DNA of 64,000 bases, taken from contig BTPP01000006.1 in NCBI GenBank assembly GCA_037102815.1, forward strand, positions 3,100,001 through 3,164,000, read 5' to 3'. Under the pieces are notes generated by a model. That model was given only the letters and a program-made list of their open reading frames with translations, was not told where the DNA came from and searched no databases. Numbering within the stretch: position 1 is the stretch's first letter; each line of letters begins with the position of its first letter. The translations under genes were made by a program, and so were the position numbers. Shown in pieces: positions 23,522 to 34,082 of this stretch. The DNA is from Neurospora intermedia. Its lineage: Eukaryota; Ascomycota; Sordariomycetes; Sordariales; Sordariaceae.

Positions 23522-26500
23522 AATTTATTTTAAAAATAGAAAAGTGCGTGGGGTACTTCGGTACCTAACCCTAAATTTAAAATACGTACTATAAATAAGG
23601 TCCGGATAAAATAAGGCTACCCTATAGCCTTACTATTATTATACTAAGGAATTCGGACTTCTTAAATATTCTACTTCCTATTTCGTTATTTACTCCTAAA
23701 TTCTCTCCTCCTTTCTTCCTCTTACAACCAACCTCGCCGGTCCTCCCGTCGTCAACCCCGCGAATACTTTACCCCAAACTTACTTTAATTTTATAGAGTA
23801 ACTCCGTTCCTTTCCTATATATATTTATTTTTATTTCTTTTATTCCGTTATATACTATTATTATTACTTTACTATTACTATTAATTCGAGGCCCTAATAG
23901 TATATTTATATATATTTATTTATATTTTCTTTATCTTTCCTATATCTATATCGAATTCTCCCTATCTATTAAAAAATAATTCCTATTAAAATATCGGGCG
24001 GAGGCTCATCTTCCACTACTCCTAATATAAATAATATTTATATAAGTATTTTTTTTCTCCTAGTACTACTATTTCGATTATAATACTAATTATTTTATTT
24101 TACAACCCTCTAACCTACTTAATAGTTCTAATATTACTACTAGCTTTCTACCGACCTTCTTATAAAAGCAACTTTTAGCTCTACTAGCGAATTTGCTACC
24201 GGGCTAGTAAATTCAAGTCCCGGGTGCCTCGACAAATACGTCGAGTATATAGAATTAGTCGCAATCGTAAACATCTTTCTAGGGCGGCCAAATACTATAA
24301 TCGGGGGGGTAATATTAAATATAAACCTAGACGCCTCAATCTAGAGTTTAGATATATAATACGGGTCTTCCTAATGAAAATCTAGCGCGGATATAGCCCT
24401 CGGGCAATTAGATTAGTACCCCGGATCCTACTAATACGAATACTATAAATATTTCATTTATATTAAATAATATTTTCCTAATATTAATTTTTTTACAAAC
24501 CCCCGAGTCTAGTAAGGTTAGGAGCGTTAGAAAAGGTAAGAGAAAATAGAATAAAAATAAGGAGGCTATTCTTAAGAAGTATATTAAAGATATTAAACTT
24601 ATATTAAAAATTAATACTAACGTCTATATTAGTAACGCTCCTATAATTAAAGGATATAAAGATATTATTAAATATAAGTTCTTCTAGGAGAAGATAATTA
24701 TATATTAAACGAAAATACAATTTGCATAGCGCTTATATATAATAATCTATATTAACGACCTAAATACTAAGCGTAATAGAACTTACGCTATCGTTACCGA
24801 GAAGTTTATAGAGCCGTATAAGAGCTTCGCCTATAATAAGGCTATTAATAAATAGAATAATAACTTTTAATAGTAGCGCTTTTATATTTTTAAGAAGGCT
24901 AAAGATATCGTTATATATCTTAATAGGTAAAATAAGAATTTTAAAAAGTTTAGGCACTAAGAAGTTATTGAACAATAGTTCTATATTCGTTAGGAGAGCC
25001 TAGGTGGTATCGAAGAGTTCTAGTAGGTATTCTACTAATTTAAAGGTTTCGATATCCGGGCGTCTATACTTAAAGCCTAGAAATAGGTTTGTAATATATT
25101 ATAATTAATATTATTGTAAAATATTTTTACTAATAGGATTTTATTAGGCGTTTATATCTAAGTTATAACTATAGCTAAATTATAGGATTATAATACTAAT
25201 ATAAAGTATTATATTTACCTCCCTAAGCGATATACCTATAACGATAAGGAACTTCGCGGCTATTAGGAGGAGATTGTAAAGGATTAGGATAAAGATAATA
25301 AACTAAAATAGGAGGATTTCGCCGTCCTAAAGCCAATTAAATCGATAAAGAAAAAAGTAAACAGTAAACGTTCTTTTTTGGCCAACCTAGACGATAAGTT
25401 GCGCCGAAACTTTATTCCTTCTAATATAAAGCGTAAAGAGGATATATTTAGTATTCGAACTAGTATAGGGAATTAAGAAAATATAGGCGAGAATAATAAG
25501 GGTATTAATAATAATTTTAACTATTAATTTAATTAAGAATTAAATAAAGAGGAGGCTACCGAATTTAAAGGATAATTAAATAATATATTAGCGACTTATA
25601 CGAAATATAACGAAATTATTTAAATAAATTGTAGTATGAAATTATCCTTTTTCCTTTTTTTCTATTTGAAATATTAGTATATTTTTATTTTTAAGGCTCG
25701 GATTTTCATTATTATAAGTATTTAAGTATTAGGTTAATAGGTATTAGCGGGGAGGATTATATAAATATTTAATATTTATATTTCTTTTATTTTTTTATAG
25801 GGTATTTCGCAATCCCTTCTATACGATACCGACGAATAATGCGGGACGAAGGAACGAGGGACGAAATTATAATATTAACTCCAACTTTATACTTAGTTAA
25901 TATATTATTAGGTTTCACACTTTATATTATTAATATATATTTAACTATAGCGTTAATATTTTATACGATAAAGTATAATATTAGACGTAGGTAGCTAGTA
26001 TATTTCTAAATATTTTAATATTAGTCTTCCAATATTATTATTTATCTTCGGTAATTTTTGCTAGTTCCTATTATATTAATAGAGGTATAAAATCTTCCAA
26101 ATATTTATTTTCGCAATTCTCCATCCTACTACAATTAAAGGTGATAGGAATACTAATAATATAGCGTTAGTAAGATCTTCTAGATATTTCCCAGTTTAAT
26201 ATTATATTAAGATTTTAATTTGAGAATAATTTAAAATTTCTGCGGTGCTGGCAAACGGGAAGTAGTTAACTACTATACGGCGTATTACCTTATTTATTCC
26301 TATTGTATTTAAATTTCTATAAGGTATTCCCGCTCCCGTCTATCCTCCACCTCTATATTACATCTTTCTTCCTTCTACATCCTACCAACCGTTATATCTC
26401 TACATCGAAAGATTAATATCGCTATTCTTAGTCAATCCTATCGTTATATTATATTATTATACTATCCTATAATATTATTTCGTTAACGCGCTAGTCTCCT

Positions 26501-26667
26501 ATCTCTACGAATACTAGCAATTAAATATAAGTAATATTATTCTCACCTTAGGGTTACGCAAAAATAACTAATATGTACCTGCTAATATATATATATAATA
26601 GAAAGAGGATCTAATTGCTAATATAGTAGAAAAGCTACCCCTATTATAGCTACTACTCTATATTAAA

Positions 26668-26904
26668 GCCCCGGTAGGCCTCCCGGTAGTAAGAATAAGA
26701 ATAAATTTCGAACTACCGCTAATATCGTTATTATTCCTCCCCCGCTTTAGGATATTACTTAGGTTCCTACTATCTAAGTTCCTACTACTATTTAAATTCT
26801 TATTATTATTTAGGTTCTTATTACCGCTATTATTACCCCCGAGAATACGAAGTTATATAGAAGCCCCGGTAGACTTCCCGGTAGTAAGAATAAATTTCGA
26901 ACTA
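26668..26904. repeat. Direct duplication of a 42-48-bp unit
   Basis: The unit starting GCCCCGGTAG and ending AAATTTCGAACTA occurs at 26668-26715 and 26863-26904, 195 bp apart, differing by a 6-bp insertion and two transitions. Both copies are GC-rich for this island. Between them lies a stretch of TTCCTACTA-like and TTCTTATTA-like short repeats. Confidence 0.7.
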
Positions 26905-27863
26905 AAAATACCGGTGCTTCTACTATAGGGTAGGATAAAACTACCGCCGTCCTTCCTATTTATATCCCTGAGTAGAAGAATATAGTTAGAAACGCTGCTT
27001 TAGACGCCGCCGATACTATAGCCGGCAAAGGCTCCCGCCTAAACGGCTATTATAAACTATTCCTTTAATAACTTAAAGCGGCTAACGAAAGTAACGACCT
27101 AAGTAAGGGCCTAATATTTATAATATTTACTAATAGTATTGTAGGAATCTTAAGTATAAACGAAAATAAATTTTCGTATAATATAAAAAAAGAATAGGAA
27201 AAATATTATAATAAATAGTTAGATATAATTCGCCTCCTCCGTCGTTCGGCTGCTAAAATGTAAGTTATTAACCGCAACGGAAATATATTATTATTTAGGG
27301 TTAAACTTATTAAGAATAACAATTTTTCGGAAATTTTACTATATACTAGCAAATTTATTTTAATATAATTAAAGATGTATAAGGTTTCTTACCTACCCTA
27401 TACTACTATTATTATTAATAACTTTTATAGTTCGAAATCTAAAACTATTATAACCCCTCAAATTACTACTACTCCTACTCCTACCAAATGCAAGCGTAGC
27501 CGCCCTCCCAAAGCCAAGAGAGAATTAAAGTATTAACTTCTACTTCTATATATACTCCCAATTCCTTCTACTATAATTTTTCCTATATACAAACAATTAT
27601 TAGAGGACGTATCGGACTATAATATATTAATTAAAGAATAACCCTATACCTCTAGCATTAAAATTAATTAGGGTAGTAATACCGAGTCCAATAATAATAG
27701 ATATAGAAAATAAAAGAAACGTCGCGTTGGAACTAGAGAAAACGAATATAAATAATATCCTTACAACGCCGATAATTATAAATAACCTCTTTATAATACT
27801 AATAATAATAGTAAGAGTCTATTAAGCGGTAATATTACGGTAATTAATAATAACCTTCCTAAT

Positions 27864-27934
27864 TATATTACTCCGCCGGGTAGTAATATTCTTAATTCTT
27901 CAAACTTTATCCCCGACTATATTACTCCGCCGGG
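27864..27934. repeat. Two 17-bp copies with 54-bp period
   Basis: TATATTACTCCGCCGGG is found at 27864-27880 and 27918-27934. The 54-bp spacing is a whole number of codons, which fits a relic of a coding tandem repeat inside a dead transposon gene. Confidence 0.7.
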
Positions 27935-28599
27935 GGTTTTTACTTTAAGCTTTAATCTTACTATATTTATAGAAGTACTAACAATTTTAATTATTTAATC
28001 CCCTAACGAATTAGAAGAAATCCTAGAACCCTTTAACTTCTATAAGTATAAGGGAGAGCGTAAAATAATTAATTAGATTACCGATTGTAAATATAACCTT
28101 ATTAAGTTCGAGGGCGAAGTTTAGGTTCCCTATTTGATATAAATAGAATTTGTAGAGCGTTATTATTGTAGGGTTGATATAAATAATTTCAATAGCCTTT
28201 ATAAATTAAGGATTTTAGGTTGATACTTTATTAATACTTCTTTAAATCCGACGAAGAATATTGAAGAGGCTAGAGATTAGACTCTAAAAGATAATTGTAG
28301 TTAGTATAGTATACCTTCGCCTAGGTTCGAATTCCTAACCGAATACCTCGATAAATTTCATCTCTCTAAGGAAGAATAGCTCCGGAGGATATTCGTCGCT
28401 AGTAGTTGGTATAAATAAAGCTTGCAATTATATACGTATTAGGTTGTAGAACCCTTTGATCTTCTTTAAGTTATTTTTTTTTCTTTCCTTTTTTTTATAT
28501 TATTATCCCTAGGTTATTATTTACAATTAGTTTCATATATTATCTTTATCGGGAGCCGGAGCTAGAGTTTCTTATTTCCTTTTCGTTATACTCTCCTAT

Positions 28600-28870
28600 T
28601 GTTATATTTATATCAAAGAATATGTATTTTATACTATTATATTGAAATAGTCCTAAAGGAGGCGCACTTAGGGCAGCCCAAGGCGAATATGATCGGCCAC
28701 CAGTACGCACCGTACGGTACCCGCACTCCAATTTTCTTATATACCTAGGTTAGAGTTTTGGCTTGCAATTATTAGAAAGGGAACGATGGGACCCGGGAAT
28801 TACCTCTATGAAGAACCCCCGCCACGCAACTAGGTAGCCTAAATAGGTGATCTAATGTAGCGCTTTCTCC
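28600..28870. other. Patch inside the island with little RIP
   Basis: Unlike its surroundings this patch keeps CpA and TpG dinucleotides and a higher GC content (for instance GGCCACCAGTACGCACCGTACGG near 28695, described here only by its position and ends). It could be a younger insertion, a single-copy remnant, or a boundary of the mutated block. A 61-codon minus-strand frame covers part of it (28546-28731) without recognisable content. Confidence 0.45.
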
Positions 28871-29089
28871 CCTACTACCTACCTCTAATAATATAAGTGC
28901 AATATTAATTAAAAATTGCTGTAAAATAATTGTATAGCTTTTACTACTTAGAATAAATGCTAATTATTGAATAAATAAATATAATTAAATAATTATTGTA
29001 TTAATAAGAATATTGGCCTATAACTAGTAGTTCAAGCGAGTATATGTATTGTATTGTATATTTTGTGGCCCGGATCGCATTGTTGTAGC

Positions 29090-29355
29090 ACAGCTTACTG
29101 TTGTCGCGCTTTTGTACGTTGTTGAACGGTCAATTCCGTTTCGCACCCAATACCGCGTTAATAGTCGCTGCACTATTAATTAAAACTACGCATTGTACAA
29201 TAAAGCCAACTTCAATACAATAATATTCAACTATCTAGCAGATTACAGCAAGGAACAATACTGTGCAAGGATGTTGCAGCCTACAACCCCTGCTCAAGCG
29301 TTTTACACTACAAAGGCCTGCTACGCCCACTTTTGTCAGACCCCCCATTCCCTCC
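29090..29355 (+). repeat. Right inverted copy bracketing the AT-rich island
   Basis: Counterpart of 15411-15640 in opposite orientation. The perfect 20-bp core is at 29333-29352. Outside the core the two copies diverge at once on the island-distal side (after a shared CAGGG), which suggests the core is the outer end of the repeated unit. Confidence 0.6.
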
Positions 29356-31728
29356 AGGGAAAACCGGATTTGGCCTATATCACTCACAGGGCTGGCACCC
29401 TGACTACTACTTTGGAGCGGGAAGAGGGTGGTCAGGGAAAAAGGTCCGGGGAAGTGACGCATTGTCATTGGACACTGCATGGAATCAATCAACCATTCTG
29501 GGCTTCCAGTGTAAAGTCAAAGTCTAGAACGCAAAAAAAAGATGCTGATTCTGGAACAACCCTTGAAAGTGTTCCTCGATGACCTCCACCAAGGCCCCGT
29601 GATCATCCAAGCTTTCTGACGCCTTTCACGGTTCGGTCCTTGCGGTAGTGTAGTTGATCGATGATCCGTACACGTGTGTCGATTCCACTTATGCAGGAAC
29701 GGAGGTAGTTACTGTGTAAAAAAGCAGGGAGAGCCTTCATCATAACGGCCATCTTGATTGACGACACCGACGGGGCGAGGTTGAATGTGGAGCTGCGTGC
29801 TCATCAACGGTCTCTCGACACCAAAAAGAAAAAGTCCAAGTTGGAGGTTGCTGATCCAGCAAAGTGGGGTGGGTCAGCTGTTATGGTAATTGTTAGTGCA
29901 CTCAACAGTTAGCACCAACCCTAACCCCAACACATGTCCTGTCCATGACTGTCCAATGAGGTCATGTTGCGAGGCTTCCCCCAGATTCTTGGAACTGCTC
30001 AGAAACATTGTTTGAGGCGTTGAGGCGTTGAAGTCTGGTACCTTGGGGTAGATGCGTAACTGTCTTGGATATCATAGAAATAAGAATTTTGAGACCAGAG
30101 CCTCCACCTCTGCTGACATGTAACGTGCCAGCTTAGAGGGGGGCTCTACAAGAAACAGCGAGCGGGCCGACGACCAACTTGCTATTTCTTGTACATACCA
30201 AAGAAGGTTCATTGCCACTCCGGGAATACCAGGGTCAAAAATTATATCCCAGCAGCGGTATGGACATATCAAAGATCGCCATGGAAGATTTCTAGAAACC
30301 TTGTGTTGTTGGATCGTCTGCCCACAGCCTCGTTTGCATCATACGAAAGGGCAGCGTGATACAGCCGAGGAGCTAGTGTTACTACAAAAAAATTAACGTT
30401 TAACTATGATTATGTATACCATTTCCCGTACAAACTGGCACCTTGGAAGTGAAGACATTGCCACCTCCAGAGATCGCCCAATTTACGAGGTCTTCTTTTC
30501 TTTTTGAAAGCGGCGAACATTTTCCAACAGATCTCAGTAGATCGACCAGAGTTTTGACTTGTGATGCTCAGTTGCCGCGTGAAAATCATCGGCTCAGGCC
30601 AACATCCGTCGACCCAAAGTTTGCCATTGCCAGAGGTTTTCCAGGTCTACTATCATCGAGTCCATGAAAATCAAGGCATCAAACTTCCTATTTTCTAGAC
30701 TTTGCGGAGTTTGGGTTCCGTCGTCAAAAGCAAGATTCAAAGTTGGGTTTGTTAATTGTTGCTCGTGATGGCAACCCAAGTTTGGACCATGAGACCGAAG
30801 CCTTGAGGTACCAATTTGGTCTTTTGCACAGACTCATCTCACTCGTGTACACAGATGTCGTACCTCATCCGCTTTGACAGCCTATCGTGTCATGCCCCTG
30901 GACGATCCGAACGCGGTCACTGACCAAGTGTTCGCAGATAGTCGCCAGTTGCATGGTGCCGTTCCTGAGAATGACGATATCCACGTGTATCGTGTAAGTC
31001 TTGACTCGTTTGACTTACATGACTTACCTACTCAGCAATGACTGGAGATGGGAGCACATGTTCCCTCCCAAAACACTCCCGTCTTGATTGAATTAAAGGC
31101 AGCATTGCCCCAAGATGGACCTGCCGGAGTAATCCTGTTTCAGACCCGAAGCCTGCGATTTCTTCAATGTTTGGTGACTTTGCGACCCTTGATAAGTAGC
31201 TTCCCAAGAAGCTGAAGGAAGAAAAGATGATGGGCATAGTTCAACCCCCAGTGACCCCCACTTGGAGGAGCTCTGTCCAGTATTTATCCATCAATCAGAA
31301 GGCTCAATTGGTGACAATATCAATTTAGCCGAGTACTGAACTCAAAGCGAGTCGACTTTGGGTAAAATAAGTCTTGCACTAACAGGCATCCCCGAGGGTA
31401 ACCCCACCATGCCCCTCACAAGTGTCCCCTCTTCCCCAGTTTTCCCCCAGTTTACCCCAGTCTCCAACGGCCTTTAGTGTAGTGAAGATGACCGACGACG
31501 GGCAGCTTTGGGGCCTCGCAAACGATGGACCGAGACCGAGGAGATCTTTCGCTGGTTCGGGGGAATTATTGTTCTGTAAACTGAAATACAACTTGTCCCC
31601 AATTCCTCAATGCCGCTGTTGTCGTCGTCGTGAAACAAAGCTGCTCCTGTCTTGCATTTCTCACCATTACCATACCACACCCCATTAAGAGGCATACTCA
31701 ACTCATACACACACGAAACACAGTCAAC
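29356..31728. other. Gene-poor flank of the island
   Basis: 2.4 kb between the right inverted copy and the L-galactonate dehydratase gene. Base composition is normal and there is no strong RIP signature. It contains the broken coding blocks annotated separately at 29711-31190. The last ~300 bases before 31729 are C/T-rich and act presumably as promoter and leader of the dehydratase. Confidence 0.5.
29711..31190 (+). pseudogene. Broken coding-like blocks, possible decayed gene
   Basis: Several plus-strand blocks read as plausible protein but in different phases and without a full frame: 29711-29911 (contains LIDDTDGARLNVELRAHQ, then a KKKKSK run, no ATG), 30443-30667 (contains FESGEHFPTDLSRSTRVLTC), 30664-30887 (contains LLIVARDGNPSLDHETEALR), about 30855-30992 (contains MPLDDPNAVTDQVFADSRQL, ending at a GTAAGT donor) and 31040-31190 (contains LIELKAALPQDGPAGVIL). 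The third and fourth blocks run together if one base is gained or lost near 30880. All lie on one strand, which supports one former gene with decayed frames, or an intron-rich gene I cannot resolve. No family recognised. Confidence 0.3.
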
Positions 31729-33199
31729 ATGTCCACACAAGAAATCACAATAACGGGGTGGACCACCCGCGATGTCCGCTTCCCCACGTCGCTCGACAAG
31801 ACTGGGTCCGACGCCATGAACGCCGCCGGCGACTACTCGGCTGCTTACTGCATTCTCCAGACCGATTCCAAGTATACCGGACATGGCATGGTTCGTCTTT
31901 TCTCTTCCCTTCGTTCCCAATGTTTACCCCATGTTGAAAAAAAAAAGAAAGAAAAAAAGACCAATGTACGAATATATATATAAACTAACACAATCCCTTT
32001 GACAGACCTTCACCATCGGCCGCGGCAACGACATCGTCTGCTCCGCCATCAACCACGTCGCCGACCGCATCCGCGGCCGCACCCTCTCCTCCCTCGTCGC
32101 CAACTGGGGCCAAACCTGGCGTCACCTCGTCAACGACTCGCAACTGCGCTGGATCGGCCCAGAAAAGGGCGTCATCCACCTTGCTCTAGGCGCCGTCGTC
32201 AACGCCCTCTGGGACCTATGGGCCAAAGTGTTGGGCAAACCCGTATGGCGGATCGTCTCCGAGATGTCGCCCGAGGAGTTTGTAAGGTGTATTGATTTCC
32301 GGTACATCACGGACGCCATCACTCCCGAAGAGGCGATGGAGATGTTGAAGGAGACTGAAAAGACCAAGACTGAAAGGATCAAAGACGCAGAGGCGAATAG
32401 GGCCGTGCCGGCTTATACGACGAGTGCGGGGTGGTTGGGGTATGGCGAGGATAAGATGAGGGCGTTGTTGGGGGAGACGATGGAGAAGGGGTATAAGCAC
32501 TTCAAACTCAAGGTGGGCGGTAGTGTTGAGCAGGATAAGAGACGGCTGGGGATCGCGAGGGAGGTGATTGGCTATGATAAGGGAAATGTCTTGATGGTAG
32601 ATGCGAACCAGGTCTGGAGCGTGCCGGAGGCGATTGAGTACATGAAGGAGCTGAAGGAGTTTAAGCCGTGGTTTATTGAGGAGCCGACGAGCCCGGATGA
32701 TATTTTGGGTCACAAGGCGATTAGGGAGGCGCTGAAGGAGTATGGGATTGGCGTGGCTACGGGCGAGATGTGTCAGAACAGAGTGGTGTTCAAGCAGCTG
32801 TTGATGAGCGGGGCGATTGATGTGTGCCAGATTGATGCGTGCCGGATGGGAGGCGTCAATGAGGTGTTGGCGGTGTTGCTGATTGCGAAGAAGTACGGCG
32901 TGCCGATTGTGCCGCATTCGGGCGGTGTCGGGTTGCCTGAATATACGCAGCACTTGAGCACGATCGACTATGTGGTGGTGAGCGGGAAGAAGTCGGTGTT
33001 GGAGTATGTGGATCATCTTCATGAGCACTTTTTGTATCCGTCTGTCATCAAAGATGGGTACTATCAGACTCCCACCGAGCCTGGGTATTCCGTGGAGATG
33101 AAGGCGGACAGCATGGATCGGTTCGAGTATCCTGGTGGTGAGAAGAGCTGGTGGAGGACCGAAGAGGCCAAGCCTATTCTCGAGGGTCCCAAGTTTTAG
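31729..33199 (+). CDS. lgd1: L-galactonate dehydratase (mandelate racemase/enolase superfamily)
   Basis: Two exons, 31729-31890 and 32006-33199 (intron 115 bp, weak donor GTTCGT, acceptor GACAG), 451 residues, the usual length of fungal LGD1. The enzyme removes water from L-galactonate to give 2-keto-3-deoxy-L-galactonate, second step of the fungal D-galacturonate (pectin) pathway in the cytosol. Superfamily residues are visible: KLK at about 221-223, metal ligands Asp ~253 (LMVDANQVW), Glu ~279 (FIEEPTSPDD) and Glu ~308 (TGEMCQN), and catalytic His ~358 (IVPHSGG). The sequence closely follows my memory of the Trichoderma enzyme from end to end. None of the other pathway genes (reductase, aldolase) lies nearby. 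Codons change from C-ending to G-ending near 32240. Confidence 0.95.
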
Positions 33200-33264
33200 A
33201 CAACAGCTAGTGATGTAGCGATGGAATTGAACTCATGGGTTGATAGCGGTCTGCTCGTTGTTGT

Positions 33265-33771
33265 TCACTCCTTGACGTGCCCAGCAGTAGCAACCTCCAG
33301 AATCTCCTTCTCCATTCCCTCGACATGCACCACCTCAATGCTGGCCTCCTTCAGGGACTTCCTCCCCGTGTTCTCCTGAACAAACTTTTCAGGTTCCAAA
33401 ATTCCAACATAGACTGTCCTGATACATCCAGCCAGCCTCAGCACCCTCTCCACACATGGCAAGTTCCCGCTCAAGCGCTTGGAGCAAGGCTCAACGGTAG
33501 TGTAAAGTGCCATGTCTTTCGGAAGGACCTCAATCAGCTTCTCCTCGGGGACGCCATGCTGTTGGGCCAGTTTCATGAAACAACATTGCTCGGCATGAGT
33601 GTTGCCTTCTAGTTCCAAGGTGTACCCGGTCGCCAGGATGGTGTTGGAGGGGACATCCACGACGACGGCTCCCACCCGGTAGTTGGTAGGTTTTGGAGGC
33701 GACTTTTGGGCCAAGGAGAGGGCCAGGCGCATGAATGCCTTGTGGTCTCCTGGTTGTATTGAGGACGCCAT
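33265..33771 (-). CDS. RIB2-type deaminase of riboflavin synthesis
   Basis: Single exon, 168 residues from ATG at 33771; TGA region ends at 33265. It belongs to the cytidine/deoxycytidylate deaminase fold: THAEQCCF supplies the zinc His and catalytic Glu, and TVEPCSKRLSGNLPCVER supplies the two zinc Cys. The EPCSKRLSGNLPC form and the C-terminal VATAGH match the deaminase domain of yeast Rib2, which deaminates 2,5-diamino-6-(ribitylamino)-pyrimidinone 5'-phosphate in riboflavin synthesis. Here the domain stands alone, without the pseudouridine-synthase part of yeast Rib2. An in-frame ATG at 34014 would add 81 low-quality residues; I prefer 33771 because the fold starts there. It tail-faces the dehydratase gene (65-bp gap). 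Confidence 0.88.
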   Translation of the reverse strand: MASSIQPGDHKAFMRLALSLAQKSPPKPTNYRVGAVVVDVPSNTILATGYTLELEGNTHAEQCCFMKLAQQHGVPEEKLIEVLPKDMALYTTVEPCSKRLSGNLPCVERVLRLAGCIRTVYVGILEPEKFVQENTGRKSLKEASIEVVHVEGMEKEILEVATAGHVKE

Positions 33772-34082
33772 CTTGAGATTTGCTGTTGGTTGATGATGAG
33801 GGAAGAGAGATGACAATTGGCAGCGCTGAACTGCCAACACCTCGGGGACCTCCACCGGCCCGTTAGACAATCTGCCAGCTGTCGGTCTGTCATTCACAAC
33901 AACGACATCACAGACCCCACCCCCAGATTCACGGACCCCTGTTCCACCGATAAGATAAGCCGCGTCGTCGCGTCTCCCCAAAGCAATGTCTAAATCACCA
34001 ACTGAACAGTCCATCGCATTGCATCGCCAGAATTACAATATCCGCGTATTTGCGAAACACGGTTGTACATATTCAGGTCACA
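33772..34082. promoter_or_regulatory. Shared divergent promoter, deaminase and J-protein
   Basis: Only 311 bp separate the chosen starts of two head-to-head genes. No TATA box is evident for either. If the upstream ATG of the deaminase (34014) were used, the gap would shrink to 68 bp. Confidence 0.6.

Larger units (their letters stand above)
15641..29085. repeat. RIP-mutated AT-rich island with transposon relics
   Basis: Base composition drops abruptly to roughly 25-30% GC and no long reading frame survives on either strand over 13.4 kb. CpA and TpG are almost missing while TpA is in excess on both strands and CpG is retained, which is the mark of repeat-induced point mutation acting on repeated DNA in both strands. 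Stop codons (TAA, TAG) are dense, as expected from CAA/CAG conversion. Fragments such as 22503-22900 (-) and 24500-25600 (+) read as hydrophilic, acidic or Lys-rich protein when TAA/TAG are read through, suggesting former transposon genes, but I could not assign a family. In Neurospora such islands are normally methylated heterochromatin; that is inferred, not seen. Confidence 0.93.

Noticed and set aside
28546-28731. 61-codon minus-strand frame inside the AT-rich island
   Set aside because: Short, no motif, and it extends into RIP-mutated sequence; open by chance in the less-mutated patch.
32216-33028. 270-codon minus-strand frame
   Set aside because: Antisense shadow of the L-galactonate dehydratase; high content of rare residues and no family match.
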